A stretch of 64,000 nucleotides of DNA from Tieghemostelium lacteum. Taxonomy: Eukaryota > Evosea > Eumycetozoa > Dictyosteliales > Raperosteliaceae. The notes beneath the pieces are model-generated. The model ran no database searches, had not been told where the DNA came from, and was given only the letters and a program-made list of their open reading frames with translations. Positions 45,701-58,523 of the stretch are shown piece by piece (the stretch's first letter is position 1; the number at the start of each line of letters is the position of its first letter). Location of the stretch: assembly GCA_001606155.1 (NCBI GenBank), contig LODT01000021.1, positions 682,001 to 746,000 on the forward strand, in the 5' to 3' direction. Made by a program: the position numbers and the translations under genes.

Positions 45701-48567
45701 TAATCACTACCCAAATAATTTCTTTTTAACTTTCTTCTCATTCTTAATGGACCTTCACTTTTATCTAATTTCCAGTGTACAACAGTAGTGTCTTCAGGTT
45801 CCAATATTAAACTATTATTATTACTGTTTGTACTATTATTTATAGTTGATGTTGCAGTTGTTGTGGTTGTTGTTGTTGTAATAAAATCATTACTAGTTAA
45901 ATTCAAAGGTGAGTTAACAGGTGGACTACCATAAGGTGATATTATAGGTGATGATATAGGTGAAGATATTGAATTACTAGCTTTAATGGTATTACTTGAT
46001 GAACTTGTTGTTGGGTTTAGTTGTGGAATATTAATACCCAATTCTTTGAGTTTATATATAATAGGTAGATAGGGTGGTTTAGGTAGAATAGACTGTATAC
46101 CAGATAAATTAGCAGCACGATACTTTCTAATTTTCAACCAATGTCTATACAATAGATACATTGTCTTTTCTTCAAGAATGAGATCATCTCTTAGTTTTTG
46201 AATTTCATCTTGACAGTCAATCTCCCATATATAAGAGATATGTTTAGGTAGAGGTAGCTGAGTACTTAGAAGATTTTTAGATTTTTGAGATTCATCATGC
46301 GCCATATCATCATACCATGTATCCTTGTTTTGCATAGGTGGTATGATATCCTCAAGCATCTTTGTAATATCATCTTGGTTCTCAACAGTAGATTCTTTAA
46401 GATACAATGCAAGCCATCTAGCTTCGGTATTGGTGAAATAGGGTGCAACAGATTCTCTGATGATTACAATAATCTGTGACCTTGACTTCTTAATTCTATC
46501 CATTTGAACCTTCTTTTGACTGTCAGAATCTATAATATAGAACTTCTTGAGAATACTCAACCACTGTTCAATCTTTATAGTATTTCTCCAAAAATGACCA
46601 TTAGTCTGAACACGTTGTCTTATAGACTCAAACAATGCCATCTGTGTAAGAGAATGCGTTTGAGACCATAGCTGAAAGTTATTCATCACCAAATACTGTA
46701 TAGACAAATTCCACAATTGTTGATTGGTACTACAAAAACTTAAAATTCTTCCAAGAATTTCAATGTCCTCTGGAGTCCAATATTGCACTGATGAGGGCTC
46801 AGATTTCAAAAGTAACGAAATCACTTGGAATCCGTGTGTTTCTATGATCTGGTCTCTGAATATAGTGTGATGTTCTAACAGTGACAGTAAAAGTCTTAAT
46901 AAAGACCCTATATGTCCTGATCCTGAACTATTAGGGAAAATTGGAATAGGTGCCTGACTCGACACTGGCATAGACTGGAAACTTAATTGTAAAGGTGACA
47001 GTTGAGTTGAATCTGTAATCTCAGCAGGTTTCATTTCCATTCCGGATATTGGTTGTCCCAATTGATAAAACAGTGGGTACACCATTCGAATGCCTCCACA
47101 ATAGACCAACTGTTCCAGAGGTGGTATGGTTTTTACAATATTTACACCTTCCATTATAGTAGAGGCATTCGATAGCTCTCCTGTTGAAATCTCAAAACAT
47201 AAAGCCTTGTCTGTAGCTTTAGGATGATATAGGAATATAATCTTTAGATTTCTTCTTCCATTCTCTAGAAACAGCTCTCCATTGTAGATGCCAGTTGACG
47301 AGTTCTCTCTTGGCATTTTTTCATGTAACAGTGTACTGTCTTTACTCAAACTGTACAAATGTTGAACTTCAGCTGGATTTAAAAACTCATTCAACATAAG
47401 CACTGAACCTATTCGACCTGTGAATCCATTGCATAGCGATTGACTGTTTCCCAAATGACATTTGGTAAATGGTTTATCAGATTTAGGATAGAGTAACGGC
47501 ATCTTTTCTTCTAATCTACCATTGATATATAGAGACAATTGAGATTTTCTCAATAAAAAGTATTCATGACTGATGGTGAGATAGTACCATTTTTTAGGTT
47601 GAAATTTAAAGATACTTTTGAGAATGGGTGCCTTGTTTTTAGTCTTTATAGAGAATACTAATGATTGTAGTTGAAATGTACATTCTAGACCTATGTCATC
47701 GTCAGAGAAGAAACTGAATAGAGAAGGTCTGTAATTTAAATTGGAAAAGTCTTCACAACTCATCCAAAAACTTATTGTATATCCTGAACCATCAAATGAA
47801 TTTCTCTGTGGTATCATAAGTCCAGAATTCAAAGTACTGAAATTAAAGTACAAATCAGGACCTTCTCTATTCCTAAAAACATATTCTAAAGTCTCTATCA
47901 ATACATTCCACCAATATGGTCTCTCATCATTCTGTGACTCTAATAACCTAAAAAAGTATTTCAATTCTCTAGCTGTTACCGAATGAAATGTCAACATTTG
48001 TAAAGTTACTGAAATCTCACCTATCACATCACTGTCACGGTGAGTTGTAATCAACAGATTAAGTAATCTCGTTATCCAACCTTGTTGACAACAATAGTTC
48101 TGTACCAATATATTTGAAAATATACATCCATTCAGTTTCTTTAGTAACAACATATGTAATATAGAGTTACCTGTCAAAAACGACAATGAAGGTGTATCTA
48201 ACAGAACATTAAAAAACATATAAAAGAAATCAAATGGTTTCCTCCCATTCTGTTGTTGTTGATTACTATATTGATGTTGTGTCTGTAAATCATTATTATT
48301 ATTATAAATCAATGATAACTCTATCAACTTTAAAATCATTTCAAATGTTAGTTCTATACATTCCTATATATCCACTATTCTATTCTCATTGCATTCTATC
48401 CTCCATACTTTATCAAATATAACTATTAAATCTGCAAATTCAGGTGTATCCTTTTTCTTTGATTTTGAAAGTAATTCTTGTATATATATTTCTTCAATTG
48501 ATTTTATATTATTTGATTTTAATATAGAGTTATTATTATTATTGTTATTATTATTATTTTCCTCCAT
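42718..48567 (-). CDS. BEACH-WD40 protein of the Lvs family
   Basis: Two exons, 48567-48409 and 48363-42718, phase 0 across a 45-bp intron, about 1,934 residues. A concanavalin-like/LamG region lies at about 235-400 (GYTISFWMSCEDFSN). A WKLDKSEGPLRMRRKLKRNY block precedes the PH-BEACH domain (about 1145-1260, GVYGCQMVTPIGAFPGKF). The BEACH domain runs about 1280-1550 (SIAGRTYNDISQYPVFPQV, HHWIDLIFGYKQTGPSALEA, FGQTPPQLF). WD40 repeats fill the C-terminus (TASTDTTVLVWDD). There is no FYVE finger, unlike WDFY3. The layout fits the lvsC/lvsE group, but I cannot pick one. Family members control lysosome/contractile vacuole traffic and cytokinesis. Asn/Thr/Ser inserts occur at about 890-1140. Confidence 0.88.
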
Positions 48568-49038
48568 TGCTGAGATATATATATAAGTGCTTCCTCAGAA
48601 AAAGCAATTAAAATTTAAAAATCAAAAAAAAAATTACACAAATTAAATTGATTTATTTCTCCGACTTTGAACTAACCCTTACATTTTTCTTTAGAATCTT
48701 ATTACAATTAAATTTCTATTGATATTTCCACTTTCAATACCACCCTTAAATTTTTCAAATTATTTTTAAATATAGATCAAAACATATATTTATACATATA
48801 AAATTAAAATCAAATACAATAAAATTTTATTAATTTTATTTTAATATTAGTTAGTGATTATAATATATTTATATTAAATTTAAAATGATGATACACTAAA
48901 ATAATTCTTGTATTATTACAATATTTTAATAATGAAAATTTTACGAATTTAGGTTTTTTTTGAAATTTATCATTTTTTGATCGTTTTTTCTTTCACACAA
49001 AATTAGATTAGTATTACTAATCCGATATTAATATAACT
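48568..49038. other. Divergent intergenic region (471 bp)
   Basis: Shared upstream DNA of the BEACH gene and elp1. AT-rich, with no recognised site. Confidence 0.4.
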
Positions 49039-52000
49039 ATGAAAAATCTTACAAAATTAACAGAGGTTATTGATGATATCAGTGTAGATAAAACCATTCA
49101 ATTAAAATTATTTACAGTTGATACAGATAATAATATAATATTTTTTGTCAGTTCAGACAATCATTTCATTGTCTACAATCCATCTGCAAAAAAAGTACAA
49201 TTACTCATTGATTTGAATAAACAAGATATTATATCACAAGGTGCTTTCGTCATTGCTATACAATACATTCCAGATCTAAATGCAATATGTATGGCAACTG
49301 ATAAAGGTGATATTTTAATGTACACCATTTCAAATAGTCAAGTATGTAATACATTACATCACCCACCACACCACTCTCTTTTTTAAAAGAAATATCCCTA
49401 ATTTAGATTTTATATTTTATAAAATATACAGCTTGAGTGTGTTGGTGTTGTTGGATCATCAGGTATATCATCCATGTCATGGAGTCCTGATTATGAATTA
49501 TTTATTATAGCTACACTTTCAGGTACACTTATTCAAATGACAAAAGATTGGGATATTATAACAGAGGTACCAATTGATTCTCAATTACCAGGAAACAAAG
49601 CAACAGTAACTACAATACCAGATAACAATAATGCTAATAATAATAATAATAATAATATAATACCTTGTATAAGTTGGAGAGGTGATGGTCAATATTTTAC
49701 ATGTTCAAGTTATGATGCAGTACAAGGTAAAGTTGTAATTAGAGTTTGGGATAGAACATTAGTTTTACATTCAATGAATGAATCGAATGTAAATGGTTTG
49801 GAATCTAAGGTACATTGGAGACCTAATGGTTCATTAATTGCAGCAAGTCACAGATATCCAGCTGAACAAAGACATGATATTTCATTTTTTGAAAGAAATG
49901 GATTGAAACATGGTGAATTGACATTGAGAGACAAGTATGTGGTAGAGTCTATACAATGGTCTTCTGATTCAGAAGTATTGGCATTACATTTGACTGAAGA
50001 TGGTGGATTGAAGAGATCACTAGTTCAACTATGGCACAGATCCAATTACTATTGGTTTTTAAAACAGGAATTAAATTTTGATGCTGATCAACATGTTGCT
50101 TCTATACAATGGGATCAGTCATCTAGTGGTGTGTTGAGAGTGATTACCAAAGAGTTAAGATATCACGAAGTTAGATTCTGCTGGGATTATGACATATCAC
50201 CTGGATTCTCACAGGAGAATCCAAGTACCTGCGTGATGGTAGATGGAAAAGATCTTAAATTAACCCCTTTCCGTAGACTTGTGGTACCACCTCCAATGTC
50301 TGCCTATGCTGTGAAATTGAATTCCAATTGTCTTGGATTTTCATTTAATCACACTACTTATCAATTGATGACTTTTGGTAGTGATAATGAAATTTCTATA
50401 TACACACCAGCTGTATTACCTCCTATTCCAACAAGACAATCAACAACATTACCAAACTATTCAATAGCTCCAACTCTTACTGCTCAGACTAGTAAACAAA
50501 GTTCAGTTAAACTCTATCAACTTCGTCATTTCCTATGGTTGAATGATGAGACTATTCTAGCTGTTGAAGCTGCTTTAAACTCTCAACCTGAACAATTAGT
50601 TCAACTTCAGATTTCTCTAAAGGATAATGTAATTCAATTGGATAGAGTTGACAGAGTATCACTTCCTGGAAAAGTATTGAGAATGATTCGTCAAGCAACT
50701 CCAGATTCTCAACTCAACGACGAAAGAGTACTTTTTGAGACTTTGGATGGTCATTTGTATATTTACAATAGTATGACTAGTAGTTTTATTCCGTTTGTAA
50801 GTCAGATTCAAGAGAATATATTTAAGTTCCCTACACCATGTTTATGGATACATTCTTGCATTTCAAATGGTGAAGATGCAGTTGTAGGTCTAACTGACAG
50901 ATCAAGACTCTACCTCAATCAACATGTAATGTCAACTGATTGCAATAGTTTTGCAATTCATAATAAATTCTTAATGTTTACTACCACTGCTCATGTACTT
51001 AGATCAGTACCATTATCATTACCACCACCTTCACAACCATTGGTATATCAACAACCTTCCATTGCCTCACAATCTCAACAACAAAACTCAAAGTTTGGAC
51101 CACCACCATCCGCAGTGTCATATGATGACTCTATAAGAGAAGTAGAAAGGGGTTCAAAGATTGTTGCAGTTGTACCTCATGACACTAGACTAGTACTCCA
51201 AATGCCCAGAGGTAACTTAGAAACCATTTCACCAAGATCTCTAACCCTCTCCACCATCAGAGAACTCCTAAGTCAACATCAATATGAAAGCGCATTCTCT
51301 CTAATGAGAAGAAACCGTATTGACATGAACCTCATCTATGACTATAATCCAAAAGATTTCATTCAACATATTGATGAATTTGTTAACCAAATTCAATCCA
51401 TTGACTATCTTAATCTTTTCATTTCCTCTCTTCGTGATGAAGACACTACCAAATCCCTCTTTATCGATCTTGAAACTAATGGAATTTCAACTAGTAAACA
51501 AACCTCTAATAACAACAATAATAATAATAATAGTAACACTGGTAAAGTTAATCTAATTTGTGATAAATTACGTCAAGTATTTGTTAAAAAAGATTCCATT
51601 GCTTATAATTTACCAATATTGACTACCTATGTGAAGAAATCACCACCTGAGCTAGACCAAGTTCTTAGACTTATTCAGAGTCTACGTGGTGAAGAAATCA
51701 ATGACCAAGGTGAAACTGTTGTCAATCGTCTCACTGAAGAGTCATTGGATTACATTGTATTCCTTGTTGATGTAAATAAGCTCTATGATATTGCATTAGG
51801 TACTTATGACTTTGAACTAGTTATAATGGTAGCTCAGAAATCTCAGAAAGATCCTAAAGAGTACATGTCATTCCTAACTGAATTACAAAAAATGGAGAAA
51901 TTCTATCAGAGATATTCTATTGATAAGCATCTAGGTCGTTGGGAATCAGCTTTAGAGAACCTTTCTCAAGCTGGTTCTGAATACTTTTCAGAGTGTTTGG

Positions 52001-53169
52001 ATATCATTCGTCAACATAAAATCTATAAAGAAGCAGTTCAGTTGTATTCCAAGATTGGTGATCAAGAGAAACTCAATCAAGTTCAGGAAATCTATGGTGA
52101 CTATTTAATGCAATCCAATGGTTTTTTGGAAGCTGGTTTTATGTATTGTAATGCCAATCTCTATAAGAAGGCTATTCAATCATTTAAAGATGCTGGTGCT
52201 TGGGAATTGGCTTTAGTGCAATCTGTACATCTGGGTTACAGTCCATCTGAACAGAAATCTCTATGTTATGATCTAAGTGAACATATGAAGAGACTAAGTA
52301 AATTCAAAGATTCTGCAAATGTTTTGGTACATTCTTCATGTCAGGACTACCAATTAGCTGTCAATACACTTATTGATGGTGTGTTTTGGACTGATGCTTA
52401 TACATTGTCAGTTAGTCATAAGATTGAACTTCCAAAACAAATGTTATTGGACCAGGTTAGTCAATATCAGAGTGAGATTAGTGAGAACAGTGCAAGTTAT
52501 CAGAAATATCTTCAAAGAGTGCAAGTTGTACGTCAGAATAAACTTAATTATCAACCATTGCTATTACCAAGATCTTCAATGGACCCAGAAACAAGTTCAG
52601 TAATGTCAGGAATGTCAGGTATGTTCAGTGAAGGTGGAGGTAGTGTAAGTTCACAGGCATCTACATCAACCTATGTCAGTACCTATTCCTCACAAACTGG
52701 TACATTTTCACAAGCTACCAAGAGTAGAATAAAGAAACCAAAACAACATAAACCAAAGAAAGTAAGATTAACAGGTAAAGAAGGTTCAGCCTACGAAGAA
52801 GAATTCCTAGTTGAAGAAATGAAAAAACTTATTCCATCCACTTCCAACCAAGATCTCATTGGAAGACTCTTACGTGGACTTGTTCTATTCAAAGAATACA
52901 AAATTGCCAAAGAACTTCAAGATCAATACACTACATATTTGAAAATAATTGATGACAGTTTAGATATCTTATCAACCTCTGCCACTGCTATCTTACCTGA
53001 AAACAAAAAAGAAAAAGAAAGAGAATTTGAATTCAATCAACAACAATTAGAATTACCAACCGAACAACAACAGCAATCAAATAACAACAAACCACCTACA
53101 TTTACACTAACCATAAACAAAGTAACCATTACTAGAGAAAAATCAAATTGGAATTTAAATATTTTCTAA
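49039..53169 (+). CDS. elp1: Elongator complex subunit Elp1 (IKAP)
   Basis: Two exons, 49039-49341 and 49432-53169, phase 0, 1,346 residues (human 1,332). The join recreates the diagnostic SQLECVGVVGSSGISSMSW and LIQMTKDWDII. The N-terminal two WD40 propellers (to about 700) include CISWRGDGQYF, IRVWDR, HWRPNGSLIAASHRYP and FFERNGLKHGELTL. The C-terminal helical TPR region (about 760-1300) follows with LGRWESALENLSQAG and MYCNANLYKKAIQSFKDAGAWELAL. Near the end, a basic stretch (KSRIKKPKQHKPKKVRLTGKEGSAYEEEFLVEEM) matches the tRNA-binding/nuclear signal region. Elp1 is the scaffold of Elongator, which makes the cm5/mcm5 side chain of wobble uridines in tRNAs. Confidence 0.93.
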
Positions 53170-53211
53170 AATAAATAAGTGAATATAAAATTATTATTGT
53201 CTTATATTCAA

Positions 53212-53245
53212 AAATCCAAATTGGTGTTAATGTACACTTTAATTT
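53212..53245. repeat. 34-bp copy of XRN-PITH coding sequence
   Basis: This stretch in the spacer downstream of elp1 matches 11668-11701, inside the PITH-coding part of the XRN-like gene, at 33 of 34 bases. On the minus strand both read IKVYINTNLDF, and the single difference is synonymous (GTC/GTG). Here the frame is a 20-codon ORF beginning MSQSIIFKK and ending right after the shared segment. Confidence 0.8.
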
Positions 53246-53440
53246 TTTTGAATATTATTGATTGAGACATAAATAAAGGTTGAGAAATTATGTTTTTTTT
53301 TGGGTTTAATTATTATTTATTCTTATCAAAAAAAAAAGAAAGATTATTTGATATTTAATATTGTATTGTTATTATTATTATAGTATATTTCGAAATAGAT
53401 TTGTATTTGTATTTTGAGAAAGTGTTTTTGGTAAAGTTTT

Positions 53441-55061
53441 TTACAATCTATTGAAATAAGTCCAACCTCTAATGTGATTATATTCTGGGATATTTGAAGT
53501 TGGGCCGATGGCAGTGACAGCTGGTGAAACGTCTTTCAAGAGATAGGTAGCAACACGACGAACATCTTCAACAGTGATTTCAGAGACACGTAAAAATACT
53601 TCATATGGGGTTACTCTACGACCAAGAGTCAACATTTGTCTACCAATACCTTCACAAACTTTAGAGTTACCGTCATAGAACATCAAAGAGGAAGCAATCA
53701 ATTTTTGTTTGGCTCTTTCAACTTCAGATTTAGTAGCACTGGTACCGATTCTTTGCCATTCAGAAAGCATTTCAGCAATCAAATCGTCGGAGGTCTCTGG
53801 AGAGCAGACACCCATATTACCAAACAAACCAGTATCGTGATAGGCAGAGATAAAAGTTTGATAACTTTCAGCCAAACCTTCAGAAGAGACAATCTCACCA
53901 AGACGAGAACCAACATTCTTACCGGCACCAATATTTCTGTCCCAGTTACCAATCATGGTTTGAATGAGCTCCAAAGTTACAAAATCTGGGTGATCCCATG
54001 GTAAACCTTCAACAGCAACGGCAAATCTAACCAATGGTTGTGAGTCATCACGAACTCTTAATTCTGATCCTACAAATTCTGATTTGATGGTAGAACGTTT
54101 GGATTGTGATCCTGCTTTGATTTGGCCAAATTTATCTTTAACTTGTTGAACTAATTTCTCGTGATTAACTGCACCAGCACCTACAATGACCAAACGTTGA
54201 CCTGTATAATTTTCTTGGACAAAATCTTGAATTTGTTGTTTATTCATAGCTTCAATGTTTTCAACTGGTCCTAAAATTGTTCTTCCTAATGCTGATCCTT
54301 GAAATGCTGCAGCATGTAATTGATCAAAGATAACCTCACTTGGGTTAGATTGAACAAATTCCATTTCACTTAAAATGGTTGATTTTTCATTATTAATATC
54401 TGATGTTCTATTATTATATAAATATATTCTTAATTAGTATATTTTTCTTAAAAAAAAATCTATAATTTTCCTATATATCTATATCATATTTGTAATATGA
54501 TATAATCTAGTCTGACATACTCGAATTTAGAGTTTTGTAAGATATCAGAAAGGATATCAACTGCATTTGGTACATTATCCTTTAAAACTTTCATATAGTA
54601 GGCAGAGTGTTCTCTGGAGGTGAAAGCATTTAAGCTACCTCCCATATTTTCAATTTCCAATTCAATTGATTGAGCATTTGGACGCTTTGAGGTACCTTTA
54701 AATAACATATGTTCCAAAAAATGTGCTACACCATTGTTTTTATCGTTTTCATATACACTACCACTGTCTACCCAAACACCAATGTTGGCTGTCTCTCCAA
54801 ATGATTCCTCAGTAGCTACTCTAATACCATTTGGTAGAGTAGTAACTTTAGTCTCTGGTGTATTTTTTAAAAATGATGGGTTCAATAATATTGATGAACC
54901 TGATGAATAATATCTCTTGTTGATCTATAATAGTATTTTTTTTAAAAAAAAAATAAGAGGTCAATCATTTCTGATCTCTTTTGTATATTTTGCCTTTCAT
55001 TTGTAAAACTTACTAAATTCTTGGTAGAATTTGTTAAAACTTTACTAATATTATTTAACAT
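53441..55061 (-). CDS. Mitochondrial processing peptidase, beta subunit
   Basis: Three exons, 55061-55014, 54924-54521 and 54407-53441, phases fitting, 472 residues. The first exon plus [11 protein letters not shown] form a basic, Ser/Asn-rich presequence. The zinc-binding HxxEH motif is intact (H84, E87, H88 in [12 protein letters not shown]), and the distal ligand Glu165 falls exactly 76 residues after H88 (ILSEMEFV), the HxxEHx76E signature of active MPP-beta. The C-terminal lobe follows with [19 protein letters not shown] and VCSPETSDD. With the glycine-rich alpha subunit it removes presequences in the matrix; it could double as complex III core 1. It is divergent from the importin-alpha-like gene with a 135-bp spacer. 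Confidence 0.92.
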
Positions 55062-55196
55062 CTTTGAATTCGACGTTTATTATTGTTAATCAAAAAAATA
55101 AAACAAAAAAAAATAAAAGTACAAAAAAAAATGAAAAAAAAAAAAATCATTTCGTAGTTCAAATTTTGATAGTGTGTTGTGCAATGAAAATCCAAA

Positions 55197-56789
55197 ATGA
55201 ATAATAATAATAATAATCATCAATTTAGATTATCACAATTTAAAAAAACAAAGACTGAACAAGAATATATAGATGAGAGACAAGAGAAATTTGAAAAACA
55301 AAGAAATGATCAAAAGCGATCTAGTCTATTAGATAAACGTAAAAAGTTATCTATAACAACTCAACAAGAGTCACTTGATAAATCACAATTGATTCAGTTG
55401 GTATCTCGTTTGAAATTAGATATTGCATCTAGTTATAATGTTGATAAAGATACTAAATTTAGAATATTAGTGTCTCTTAGAAATCTGGTGTCTAGAGAGA
55501 TGAGTTTAGATCAAACTATTCTATTGACTCAATTGATTATTGATGACTATATTAGTTCAAATAGTTTGAAAAAGAATGTAAAAGATGAAGATATTCATAT
55601 GGATGATGAAAAGAGTGTAGAAAATACAAAATCTATATGGTCATTTGTGATAGAGTGTCTGAGGAACTCTAATGCTGGACTAAGGTTTCAATTGGAGTCT
55701 GCATGGTGTATAACTAATATGGCATGTGGAAATGAGGCACAATGTAAATTTCTATTGGAGAGTAGTTGTTATTTAGTACAGTATCTAGGTAGTGGTCATA
55801 AAGTTCTACAAGATCAATGTGCTTGGGCATTGGGTAATATTGCAATGGATAGTATAGAGATACGTGATAGTTTACTTAGACAAGGTATCATTCCATCACT
55901 TGTAAAGTTATTGGCATCTGATACTAAATCACTTCTGGATAGTACTTGTTTTTGTATGAGTTCTCTACTCAAATTACCCATAGTAAATGTTAAACTACAT
56001 AAACTCATTCATAGTCATTTATTAAGTATATTGAATCTACTCAATTACCAATTATCACACTCAAAAGACTCTGAAATTATCTTTAACCATTTGTGGTTAC
56101 TTTGTGATATTTTTAGAAATTGTAAACTATCTTATCTACCTTTAACGACAGAGTATTTACCTAAAGATATATCTGTTATTCTAAGTACAATCTCCATAAT
56201 GAATAATAACAATATATGGAATACATCCATTGCATTACCATGTATAAGAATATTAGGAACACTAGTGACTGATGAATCAATATTTAGTAATTATATATTA
56301 CCAAATACCAAACAAATTGATCATCTTATAAAACCAATATTAGAAATACTCAATAACATTCAATTGGAGTACTCTAAAATATCAACAAAATCCATTATAA
56401 CCATTGTAAAAGAATCACTATATTATCTATCAAATTTAATTTATTATGATAATAGTAATAATAATAATAGTTTAACAAATATATTAATACAAAGTCAATA
56501 TATAAATCAACTATTTTTAATGAAATTAAATGATATATTTTCAACAAGTCTATGTAGTGACCAATGCATTCAAATTGAGTTGATTCAGTTACTCTACAAT
56601 ATATACTGTAAAGATTCAACCATACTATTAAAGCAACCATATTGGACATTGGTGTTAGATCTATTCAAAGAATACAGTGATAAATCAACAATTGAAAAAC
56701 ATCAACACATTGAAGATCTAGGATTAGAAAATGTACAAAAACTCACTAATAATCTACTAACACATGTGAATTCAATAAATTTAAAATAA
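55197..56789 (+). CDS. Importin-alpha-like ARM repeat protein
   Basis: Intronless, 530 residues. After a short Asn run, residues 10-50 form an importin-beta-binding-like basic segment (RLSQFKKTKTEQEYIDERQ, KRSSLLDKRKKL). ARM repeats follow: FQLESAWCITNMACGNEAQC, LQDQCAWALGNIAMDS and LRQGIIPSLVKLL show the usual helix pattern with the conserved Trp/Asn ladder (AWCITNMA, AWALGNIA). The C-terminal half is more diverged, with Asn/Ile-rich stretches and weaker repeats. It is probably a divergent importin alpha carrying NLS cargo into the nucleus; the TMCO6-type branch of the family is the main alternative. Confidence 0.78.
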   Translation: MNNNNNNHQFRLSQFKKTKTEQEYIDERQEKFEKQRNDQKRSSLLDKRKKLSITTQQESLDKSQLIQLVSRLKLDIASSYNVDKDTKFRILVSLRNLVSREMSLDQTILLTQLIIDDYISSNSLKKNVKDEDIHMDDEKSVENTKSIWSFVIECLRNSNAGLRFQLESAWCITNMACGNEAQCKFLLESSCYLVQYLGSGHKVLQDQCAWALGNIAMDSIEIRDSLLRQGIIPSLVKLLASDTKSLLDSTCFCMSSLLKLPIVNVKLHKLIHSHLLSILNLLNYQLSHSKDSEIIFNHLWLLCDIFRNCKLSYLPLTTEYLPKDISVILSTISIMNNNNIWNTSIALPCIRILGTLVTDESIFSNYILPNTKQIDHLIKPILEILNNIQLEYSKISTKSIITIVKESLYYLSNLIYYDNSNNNNSLTNILIQSQYINQLFLMKLNDIFSTSLCSDQCIQIELIQLLYNIYCKDSTILLKQPYWTLVLDLFKEYSDKSTIEKHQHIEDLGLENVQKLTNNLLTHVNSINLK

Positions 56790-56796
56790 TGTTTAT

Positions 56797-57459
56797 TTAT
56801 GGAAATGGTGGTAATGCACCATGGTTTCGTTCAGGTAATGGAGGTGGATTTGGATAGTTTTCAGATTTATCATGTGTTGAGTAATTTGATCTCTTGTCAT
56901 AATGATTAAATACAGCTTCACCATCTTTACTCTGTGAAGGATTAGATTGATCATTTTGAATTGATCCTCTATAAGATAACCAAGTAACAATAACAAAGAA
57001 CAAGAACCCACCTAAAAATATTAAATCTAAAATACCAACAGCTCTAATTACTTTTTTAAAATTTGAGTTTGAGCAACTATATGATTTTGGTACAAGCTCT
57101 GATATGACAAATAATGCAATGGAAAAAGCCAAAAATACTAAAAATAGTAATAATATTACATTTCTTTTTCGTTCGGATTTTGGAATACCTCTGGTGTATC
57201 TGAAATGATAACAGAAACCAAAGAATATATTTACTAAAAATACAGCTAGATATATAACTAGAATTGCAGTTGGAAATTGACATTCATCTGATTCATAGGA
57301 TATAATTAGAAATACAATTCCAATAATGAATATTGCTACATTGATTATCAATGTCCACACTGGAAGCCATGGTATCTTTCTTGCCTTTTTATTCTTTGTG
57401 AAAACATTAGCATTACTACTAGCCAACATTGATCCTGATTTACCTTCTGAAGTTGTCAT
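56797..57459 (-). CDS. Four-helix membrane protein with proline-rich tail
   Basis: Intronless, 220 residues from the ATG at 57459 (MTTSEGKSGSM). Upstream in-frame codons lack an ATG. Four hydrophobic helices at about 35-57, 65-90, 105-128 and 145-170 are separated by short basic loops (RYTRGIPKSERKRN). The cytoplasmic tail is polar and ends in Pro-rich NPPPLPERN and LPPFP, a possible SH3 or WW ligand. Cys residues sit in both outer loops (SDECQF, YSCSNS), perhaps a disulfide. The four-helix form resembles MARVEL or tetraspan proteins generally, without a firm family match. Its 3' end is only 7 bp from the convergent importin-alpha-like gene. Confidence 0.7.
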   Translation of the reverse strand: MTTSEGKSGSMLASSNANVFTKNKKARKIPWLPVWTLIINVAIFIIGIVFLIISYESDECQFPTAILVIYLAVFLVNIFFGFCYHFRYTRGIPKSERKRNVILLLFLVFLAFSIALFVISELVPKSYSCSNSNFKKVIRAVGILDLIFLGGFLFFVIVTWLSYRGSIQNDQSNPSQSKDGEAVFNHYDKRSNYSTHDKSENYPNPPPLPERNHGALPPFP

Positions 57460-58523
57460 GACTATTCCCCAATATATTTTATATATAAGCAAAGAACTTT
57501 CCCTAAATGATATAATAATTAATAATAATAAATTTTATTTGTTTAACAATACTTTCTTTATTTCTTTCTTTTTCCCACACCTTTACCACTATATCATCTA
57601 TGTGTAAAAATTAAATATTATTTTCAATGTACACTGATATCTATTTAATTCAATCCCCACCACACACCCACATTTAATTAATTTTTTTGTAAATTATTAA
57701 ATAAAACACGAAAATCGGAAAAGTAAAATGAAATCTTTTAAGAGAGATTGAAAATTACTGCTATGGCTTCCAATCCACTGTAAATATCCAATTTTTCATC
57801 TAATTTCTCAAAATTTGTGGGTGTTGGTGCAAATATTGATCACTTGACTTTTTTTTTTTTTTTCATTTTCATTTTCATATTTGTGTATAAATTTATAAAT
57901 ATATTTTGTTTAAATATATTTCCGAAATCATTTTTAAAGAGTGCTATTTAAAGTCTCTGTGTATTATATTAATATTTATCAGCATTTTAAAATACAAGTT
58001 TTTTTTTACCTGTAACTTTTAAAATTTAGTTGAATGTGGGTATACAAATATAACTTTTAAAGTTCAGTCACTTAATCACTACACCTGTCGACATGAATTT
58101 CTTACCATATTGTTGATAGATCTATGTAAAACTACTACACCACTCTAACCCCCCTTTTTATCTCACACCCACAATTAACATCACCTTTTTAAAAACCACC
58201 CTCACCAATCAAAATCTAAAATTGAAATCTCAAATTTGATTTTTTTTTTTTTTAAATATATTAATATAAATAACATTGTTTATACATTTTTATAAATTTG
58301 ATTAATTTAGAATAAAGAAGAAAAAACTAATTTTATTTATTTTAAAAATAATTTCAGATTCTAACCAAATCAAAAAAAAAAAAACATCCTCATCAACAAA
58401 AAAAAAAAAAATCACACCATCAGACTAAAAATTGTATTGAGGGTGGGTTCCTAATTAGTAGAGTTGATCAACAACATCTAGAAAGACTTGAATATAAAGG
58501 GAAGAATATAATTTGAAAAAAAG
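57460..58523. other. Divergent intergenic region of 1.06 kb
   Basis: Lies between the four-helix membrane gene and the G-alpha gene. It is AT-rich with several A and T runs just before the G-alpha start. No ORF or RNA gene was recognised. Confidence 0.45.
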
